Source: Candidatus Makaraimicrobium thalassicum
GTDB lineage: Bacteria; Omnitrophota; Gorgyraeia; Tantalellales; Tantalellaceae
NCBI GenBank assembly: GCA_003644505.1
Contig: QNCM01000012.1
Coordinates: 1-41,197, forward strand
Length of the DNA: 41,197 nt
Reading direction: 5' to 3'
Below are positions 36,453 through 41,197 of this stretch, piece by piece. The number at the start of each line of letters is the position of its first letter. The first letter of the stretch is position 1. Under the pieces are notes generated by a model. It was not told the DNA's origin, searched no databases, and was given only the letters and a program-made list of their open reading frames with translations. The position numbers and the translations under genes were made by a program.

Positions 36453-38595
36453 TTTCTACCTCTGACTTATTCTCTTTGTAGCCAGCATCATTACCCTGCA
36501 TGCCAGCCTCAATTCGTGTTAATTCTAAAGCAGTGCTAGTCTCTAATTGCTCATACTGCAACTCGAGCTGCTCAGACCTATTCTGCTCTTCCAGTAATAT
36601 CTTGACTTGATCTAGTTCTTGCTGCAGAGCTTTGACATCGCCCTCAGACTCGAGCTTGTAAGCATCGAGAGCATTCTTGGCTTGATCTGCCTCAGCCTTA
36701 TACTCAACGCCCTGATGCTGAGCACGTGCCTTACCCATCTCAGCATCAGCAAGCTTATTCTGTGCCTGAGCCATGTCAGCTTCCATCTTCTGCTGTTGCT
36801 CTTGCTGAACTCTCTGCTGCTCAGATTTTTGCTGTTGAATCTCTTGACCTTCTTTCGACTCAGGATCAATGAAGTATCTCGTCGCTCCATTAAGGCCCGA
36901 GAACTTACAGAAGTCATCGAGCGTATCAAATATCTTCTTCTGGTTAGATATTACCTGATTAGGATCAGCAGCAAGTTTCTCTTGAATCAGGAGAATCTCT
37001 CTGATTGCTGATACCTGCTGGTTGTGATTACCAGTGCCTGTACCTACCCTGACCGTGCTGCTAACCCTGTCGCCCCATGTGGCTGGATTAATCTTGTGCC
37101 ATTGGCCTTTGTACTTGAAGTCTTTTACTGTATCGATGTGACTAACAGTAAGATCACGAATCTTGTAACACAGAGGCTTGATACCTGTCTCTGCTATCAC
37201 TCGAATAATAAGGCCTACGAGCTCTTCCTTAGCAGTCATGAGGCGATCTACGCCCTCAGACCCGACCCTATCACCAATATTCTGTGGAGTTCCATTACCA
37301 TCTGGATCAACGCCAGTCCGCCCGGCACGAACTCTGTCCAGGTAGTCCATCATCTTGTAGACGTTATCGCCAATCTGAGGAGTGACTAGAGGAGCCACAG
37401 CATCTAATCGCTTGGCTCGGATAATGCCACCAGGACGACTTACCAGTAGATCGTCGATGTTTACCTGGTTCTCTACTACGATATTACGCTGATTGTTCTG
37501 GAGATACACGTTGTCAAACATGTTTCTCCATAAGGTAGTCTTCTGATCCTGGATTTGCTTCACTCGGTCAAAGATTGACAGACCTTGAAATTTGTGACTC
37601 ATCAGGAATGTAGTAGTAGATACCCACGGCATACCTTCGATAGGTTCTACAGAGATCACGTGCGAAGGTGTATTGCCTCCAGCAACAGTAATCTTAGTTA
37701 GTTCGGAGATGCCATTACCATTAAGATCGATCAACATGAAACATTCAGCGATCTCATACAATTCTTGCGACGGGTCGTTGCTGTCGTATGTAAGTGCCTC
37801 GTCCTCGTCCTGCGCAGCAAAGCGATACGTGCGTTCCGTATAGTCCACACCTGCATTCAATTGCTCTATGACAGCATCCTTTACGCCCATACCTCTAAGC
37901 TCAGATGCTGTCTTCAGCATCACGTGGGCAGTAAATCGTGCCGTAGATAGGTCAATACTGTCGTGAAAGCTGTTAACCCGGAACTCCTCAGGAGGCACTG
38001 AGTCCACCTGGACGCTCTTAGTTACCCTCGTAACCTTAACTCTGACATCATACCATGTCTGTGGCTCAGGACCAGCTGGTCCCATAACAGGTTCACCCTC
38101 GTACTCGCTCATCTCTGTGAGCTCAGTGCCCTCGGTGCCAAGCAACATCTGAAGCTGCTGCTCGTTAATTCCAGTGTATTCCTTTACCTCCTCTTTCTCT
38201 TCCTCGTTGTAGTAAACCTTGAGGATTCCATTGCGTTGCATCAGCGCATCTTTCACAAACTGGTGCAAAATGATAAAGCCATCGTTCTGCTTCATCAGCA
38301 CGTCATACACGTACTCGCTCTCTAGCTCAGCCTGTAGCTCGTCGCCCTCTCCAGTAGGGTCAAAGATCACCACCTCGTTATTCTGTGTGAAGCTTTTCAT
38401 CACCTGAGGCAAGATCCACTCGATGGTATCAGCCACGTCAGTCGATATTACTTGACTCCGGCCCTCAACCTCGTTGCCCATAGGATTACCAAGGTAATAG
38501 TCGAGAGACTCCTCTAGGTCATTTACCTCTGAAGTAAGGTCCGTATCAGCCAGCTCACTCCCGACTATCGACAGTATGGTGCTGTCATCTATCAT
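36445..38595 (-). CDS. Portal protein (716 aa)
   Basis: The ATG at 38595 overlaps the terminase stop (ATGA). 716 residues, close to P22-type portals. SLDYYLGNPMGNEVEGRSQVIS and VADTIEWILPQVMKSFTQN are the usual portal N-terminal signature, followed by the wing and crown domains. Residues 580-690 form a very long Gln/Glu/Ala-rich helix (QQKSEQQRVQQEQQQKMEAD), as in the barrel of P22 gp1. It forms the dodecameric DNA gate at the head vertex. Confidence 0.93.
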   Translation of the reverse strand: MIDDSTILSIVGSELADTDLTSEVNDLEESLDYYLGNPMGNEVEGRSQVISTDVADTIEWILPQVMKSFTQNNEVVIFDPTGEGDELQAELESEYVYDVLMKQNDGFIILHQFVKDALMQRNGILKVYYNEEEKEEVKEYTGINEQQLQMLLGTEGTELTEMSEYEGEPVMGPAGPEPQTWYDVRVKVTRVTKSVQVDSVPPEEFRVNSFHDSIDLSTARFTAHVMLKTASELRGMGVKDAVIEQLNAGVDYTERTYRFAAQDEDEALTYDSNDPSQELYEIAECFMLIDLNGNGISELTKITVAGGNTPSHVISVEPIEGMPWVSTTTFLMSHKFQGLSIFDRVKQIQDQKTTLWRNMFDNVYLQNNQRNIVVENQVNIDDLLVSRPGGIIRAKRLDAVAPLVTPQIGDNVYKMMDYLDRVRAGRTGVDPDGNGTPQNIGDRVGSEGVDRLMTAKEELVGLIIRVIAETGIKPLCYKIRDLTVSHIDTVKDFKYKGQWHKINPATWGDRVSSTVRVGTGTGNHNQQVSAIREILLIQEKLAADPNQVISNQKKIFDTLDDFCKFSGLNGATRYFIDPESKEGQEIQQQKSEQQRVQQEQQQKMEADMAQAQNKLADAEMGKARAQHQGVEYKAEADQAKNALDAYKLESEGDVKALQQELDQVKILLEEQNRSEQLELQYEQLETSTALELTRIEAGMQGNDAGYKENKSEVENA

Positions 38596-40007
38596 ACTAT
38601 CATCCTGTTGGTTGTACTATAGTCAATTTCCTGGTCTCCAAACCCGCCAATGATCTCCGCGTCGCCTAGCGCGCCGAGCCCGGCGTATTGTACAGCGTCA
38701 CCGCAGTGGGAATATTTGCTCGCCTTATCAGGCACGTCCTTAAATCGCTCTTCTCCAGATACGTTAAGGCGCTTGTAACAATACCCACCGGATAGACTTT
38801 TGCGAATCATCTTGGCCTTAGGACCAATAACAAACGCGTAATTACCAGTAAAGTCCAACTGCATCATCTTATTAGCCAGCACCTCACGACGTACGGTAAA
38901 ATCGTTGGTGTGCGTAGGCCATGCCACGATGCCTTCCTCTTCCATAATCATAAAAGGAGTTATTTCATCCGTCTGGCTACGCGCCTCGCCCGCTGGGTCT
39001 CCATAAATCTCTATGTCAGTACAGCCGTTATATGGACGAGTGCTTAGCTTCTGCTTCAGTAATTTAGCGAAGTTCTTAGCGCCCATACCATTAAAGTCAG
39101 CAGTTCTCACCGTCACGAGCTCATCGATAACACGAAACTGACCAGAAGGACTGACCTGTACGAACGCAGCGGCAGGGTCCAGCCCAAAGTCTATACCAAT
39201 ATACAGTGTTAGACGTGGGTCAAACTCCACCTTCTCGTCGTAGTGGTGATCGTCCTTGTACTCGGGCCATACTGGCCTGCCCTCAGCCACGAACGCGTAG
39301 TTCCCATGGACATACGATTTTATCCATTCTTTGGTCTTCCCTTTCATCATATTAGTGTAGTAATCGGGTGGCAGGTTCTCCACATTCTCCGCTGTCTCAC
39401 TAATCCCAGAAGGCTGATGGAAAATCTGGTGATTGTCTGGGCAGTCTTCCTCAAACAAGTGATAAATCCAGTGGTCTTGATCCGGTGGGTTGGTGTCCAT
39501 GATAACACCGTACCAGTCGCAACCACCGTCACGGACAGCAGGATACCTACCAGTCCGCGAGCACGCAACGTCGAATATACCCTTCTGTATCTCGCGACAC
39601 TCATTTATAAAGCACCCCGTTAGTTCCAGAGAGAGTAATTTCTTCGTATCCCCAGGCTTGTCTAACGCTCTGAATAAAAACTCAGCCTCCACGCTAGTCC
39701 CATCGTCCAACTGTAACTTCAACAGAAACGTATTATTCTGCACGCTCACTTGTCCCAGTGAAGGGTCAATCCAATCAGCAAACGATTTTTTGGTCGTATC
39801 CTCAAGCTCGCGATACGAGTTGCGTATCACAGCCCATCTCGTTTTCCTCACTCCATTATGGGGAGACTGCAACATGGAGATTCGCAGCATCTCCATTATA
39901 CACGTTATGCTCTTACCGCTGCCAATGGGCCCAAACATGATTTTCACATATTTGTCGGCCATGTGAAATAGCCTACCGGTCACTGATGGCTGGTAGACTA
40001 CCTCCAT
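38592..40007 (-). CDS. terL: Terminase large subunit (ATPase and nuclease)
   Basis: 471 residues. The ATG at 40007 overlaps the preceding TAA (TAATG). Walker A is GPIGSGKS (26-33), Walker B region LELTGCFINECREI, and the coupling motif lies in GVIMDTNPPDQD. RNase H-type nuclease: IGIDFGLDPAAAF (first Asp), EIYGDPAGEARS (second), and KYSHCGDAVQY (third). It packages DNA through the portal and cuts concatemers. It is the second gene of the virion operon. Confidence 0.97.
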   Translation of the reverse strand: MEVVYQPSVTGRLFHMADKYVKIMFGPIGSGKSITCIMEMLRISMLQSPHNGVRKTRWAVIRNSYRELEDTTKKSFADWIDPSLGQVSVQNNTFLLKLQLDDGTSVEAEFLFRALDKPGDTKKLLSLELTGCFINECREIQKGIFDVACSRTGRYPAVRDGGCDWYGVIMDTNPPDQDHWIYHLFEEDCPDNHQIFHQPSGISETAENVENLPPDYYTNMMKGKTKEWIKSYVHGNYAFVAEGRPVWPEYKDDHHYDEKVEFDPRLTLYIGIDFGLDPAAAFVQVSPSGQFRVIDELVTVRTADFNGMGAKNFAKLLKQKLSTRPYNGCTDIEIYGDPAGEARSQTDEITPFMIMEEEGIVAWPTHTNDFTVRREVLANKMMQLDFTGNYAFVIGPKAKMIRKSLSGGYCYKRLNVSGEERFKDVPDKASKYSHCGDAVQYAGLGALGDAEIIGGFGDQEIDYSTTNRMIV

Positions 40008-40231
40008 TATGGACTCTCTCCAAGGAGGAATCTGAAGTTAACTGGCGCTATGTCGGTATTCACAAACTCAATAGCTTTCTTTTCCGCCTCGCAATATTTA
40101 GCTATCGTCTTGTGGATAGAAATCTTATCTGGCACCGTAGCATCTGGCTCATCCGCTAAATCCAACAAAGAGCACAGCGGATGGTACAGCTCGTCCTTCT
40201 TATGATCCCGCAATAACTGTAGTACACTCAC
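40007..40231 (-). CDS. Candidate small terminase subunit (74 aa), GTG start
   Basis: GTG at 40231 with CAGGGTGA upstream; its TAA overlaps the terL ATG. The 74-residue helical product (LQLLRDHKKDELYHPLCSLLDL, IHKTIAKYCEAEKKAIEFV) is shorter than most small terminases and lacks an obvious HTH. Position directly before terL and first in the operon suggests the small subunit; sequence alone does not prove it. Confidence 0.6.
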   Translation of the reverse strand: MSVLQLLRDHKKDELYHPLCSLLDLADEPDATVPDKISIHKTIAKYCEAEKKAIEFVNTDIAPVNFRFLLGESP

Positions 40232-40256
40232 CCTGACGCCCTCGCTTATTCTTGTG

Positions 40257-40275
40257 GACTTTAAGTCTTAAAGTC
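40257..40275. promoter_or_regulatory. 19-base palindrome at the late transcript start
   Basis: GACTTTAAG (40257-40265), one base, CTTAAAGTC (40267-40275): a perfect 9-bp inverted repeat starting three bases after the -10 of the promoter at 40278-40306. It covers the expected start of transcription, so it could be an operator or a 5'-end hairpin. Confidence 0.6.
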
Positions 40276-40277
40276 TG

Positions 40278-40306
40278 ACTATATCATGAATTTGAGGGAA
40301 TGTAAA
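40278..40306 (-). promoter_or_regulatory. Sigma70-type promoter of the virion operon
   Basis: On the minus strand: TTTACA (40306-40301), 17-base spacer, TATAGT (40283-40278). Same -35 and spacing as the promoters at 1848, 7163 and 12257, but without AAAGGTG upstream (CAGTCTTACA region instead). It is the only good promoter found for the genes 40231-19675. Confidence 0.75.
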
Positions 40307-40448
40307 CAGTCTTACATATGATATTTATTCATAAGGAATGGCCAACTAATAACCAAATCTTCCAGATAGAGGGTTCTACCATAATGGACCTTCCATAATT
40401 GACAAACCTTGGTGACGTGGTGATATGTTGGCTGAAAATAAGCCCTAA

Positions 40449-40556
40449 GTGTGCTCACGGCTGATGCAGCGTGTGCTAGCCCCACAGGAAGGGCTTAAGT
40501 GATGAATTATCCAAGTTTATTTAAAGTTGGCTGGTGGACCCCTGGGGACCAAGGTT
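40449..40556. repeat. Right arm of long inverted repeat shared with left end
   Basis: Block B (40449-40476) and block A (40507-40556) are the reverse complement of 994-1021 and 912-963, in mirrored order with the same 30-base gap. The longest identical run is 18 bases (CCCCTGGGGACCAAGGTT). On a circular map the two arms would lie about 1.7 kb apart. Confidence 0.8.
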
Positions 40557-40645
40557 GTGCCAAAGTGGCCCTTCCATAATATACACTGACAAACCCCCTG
40601 GCGCCAAGCGCTGACGTATTCGAGTGTTTTTGGTATAGGTTTCCT

Positions 40646-40686
40646 AAAAAATTTTTTTAAATTAGTGTTTCGAGAAACGAGACACT
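40646..40686. other. A6T7 tract and adjoining hairpin
   Basis: AAAAAATTTTTTT (40646-40658) is a self-complementary tract expected to bend DNA. It is followed by AGTGTTTCG (40664-40672) pairing with CGAGACACT (40678-40686) with one T·G pair. Read on the minus strand, the hairpin is followed by an A/T run and could be a weak terminator. Confidence 0.4.
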
Positions 40687-40964
40687 TGGCCCCAGGCGCC
40701 GAGGGCACAGTAGGGAGAGAATAAATAAAAGATAAGGCCCCCCCTCCCCTTCCTGATCCAGGCTCCTGTCCTGTGTCTAGCTACAGCGCTTAGTGAATAG
40801 AGACAGACATCCGAAGCCAGAAGAATAAGATAGAATAACAGAAGCAAGTAAGATTGACAATGATAGTCACCATTATTATTGGCAAGATTAAGACTAAATC
40901 ACAGTGCATGGCGATTAGCGGTAAGAGGCTGTCCAATGTCAAGGTCAGTGTCGATATTAGTACC

Positions 40965-40994
40965 AGTATCGTATTACCAAGTATCGTATTACCA
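40965..40994. repeat. 15-bp tandem duplication
   Basis: AGTATCGTATTACCA at 40965-40979 is repeated exactly at 40980-40994. Confidence 0.9.
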
Positions 40995-41060
40995 TAAGAT
41001 CTAATCACCATGCTCCAAGCGCCAAGCGCCACGGTCTCAGCTCTTGAACCCTTAGATGGT

Positions 41061-41144
41061 GAACGAAGTGAAGGCTCTGATGTCCTGGGGTTGGTCCTTA
41101 ACATGTCCCTCCAGTCTCCATAAAGAGATGAACGAAGTGAAGGC
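41061..41144. repeat. 15-bp direct repeat GAACGAAGTGAAGGC
   Basis: Identical copies at 41061-41075 and 41130-41144. A related CTTCGAGCGAAGCGAGCG string follows at 41154-41171. No function is evident. Confidence 0.85.
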
Positions 41145-41197
41145 ATTAAATCCCTTCGAGCGAAGCGAGCGATTTTATTTGTAATTAAATGCAATTA

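Larger units (their letters stand above)
40307..41188. other. Non-coding, repeat-rich right end (about 0.9 kb)
   Basis: Open frames here lack ribosome sites and run through repeats, so none is called. The stretch contains an inverted-repeat arm (40449-40556), a TAAGCCCT/AGGGCTTA pair (40439-40446 with 40490-40497), an A6T7 tract, a hairpin (40664-40686), a 15-bp tandem duplication, a 15-bp direct repeat and several GGCGCC/AAGCGCC palindromes resembling those at the left end. Confidence 0.6.

Noticed and set aside
40790-41194. 134-aa minus-strand frame at the right end
   Set aside because: It crosses the 15-bp repeats, has no ribosome site or recognisable domain, and lies in a repeat-rich region.

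Overview
The window looks like a nearly complete genome of a short-tailed (podovirus-like), apparently lytic dsDNA bacteriophage. The evidence is a terminase / portal / scaffold / major capsid / adaptor / tail-nozzle / internal-protein block on the minus strand, facing a family-A DNA polymerase replication block on the plus strand. No tape-measure, sheath or tail-tube gene, no integrase, no CI-type repressor and no phage RNA polymerase is recognisable. Several promoters are near-perfect sigma70 promoters, so transcription probably relies on the host polymerase. A phage-encoded PEP-CTERM protein points to a Gram-negative host with an exosortase/PEP-CTERM surface system. I cannot name the host or the closest phage from sequence alone.

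Layout. 1-634 (+): end of a repeat-protein gene cut by the window edge, then two tiny membrane proteins and a hairpin. 660-1847: about 1.2 kb without a convincing gene but dense in tandem, direct and inverted repeats, including an origin-like iteron/AT palindrome cluster. 1848-4226 (+): a strong promoter and six small unknown genes, several preceded by a GC hairpin plus a TTGGAGAAT-type ribosome site. 4245-6912 (-): a small gene and a prim-pol/SF3-like primase-helicase, with a shared bidirectional terminator at 4236-4267. 6913-7202: divergent promoters. 7227-19678 (+): DNA polymerase, PD-(D/E)XK nuclease, VRR-NUC nuclease, SNF2-type helicase, Cys-rich DNA-binding candidate, MazG-like pyrophosphatase, P-loop kinase, four-repeat protein, PEP-CTERM protein, zinc-finger protein, dCMP deaminase, methyltransferase-like protein, thymidylate-synthase-like enzyme and ATP-dependent DNA ligase.

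40231-19675 (-, read right to left): small-terminase candidate, terL, portal, scaffold, major capsid gene split by a group I intron carrying an HNH endonuclease, head proteins, gp4-like adaptor, tail fibres, tail nozzle protein, GNAT-like protein and internal/ejection proteins. These genes are packed with ATGA, GTGA and TAATG overlaps and are probably read from the promoter at 40278-40306. 40307-41188 is again non-coding and repeat-rich. It carries an inverted copy of the 912-1021 repeat.

The first and last bases may be an arbitrary cut in a circular or permuted molecule: joining the right end to the left end puts an ATG, immediately preceded by an in-frame stop, in frame with the truncated left-edge gene.

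The most notable points are: the intron in the capsid gene; the phage PEP-CTERM protein and its overlapping 15-codon leader ORF; a thymidylate-synthase homologue with Asp at the base-discriminating Asn position (possible modified cytosine); a four-fold repeat protein with a paralogue at the window edge; a family of near-identical promoters; a dispersed hairpin-RBS element; and the long inverted repeat near both ends. No endolysin or holin could be recognised.
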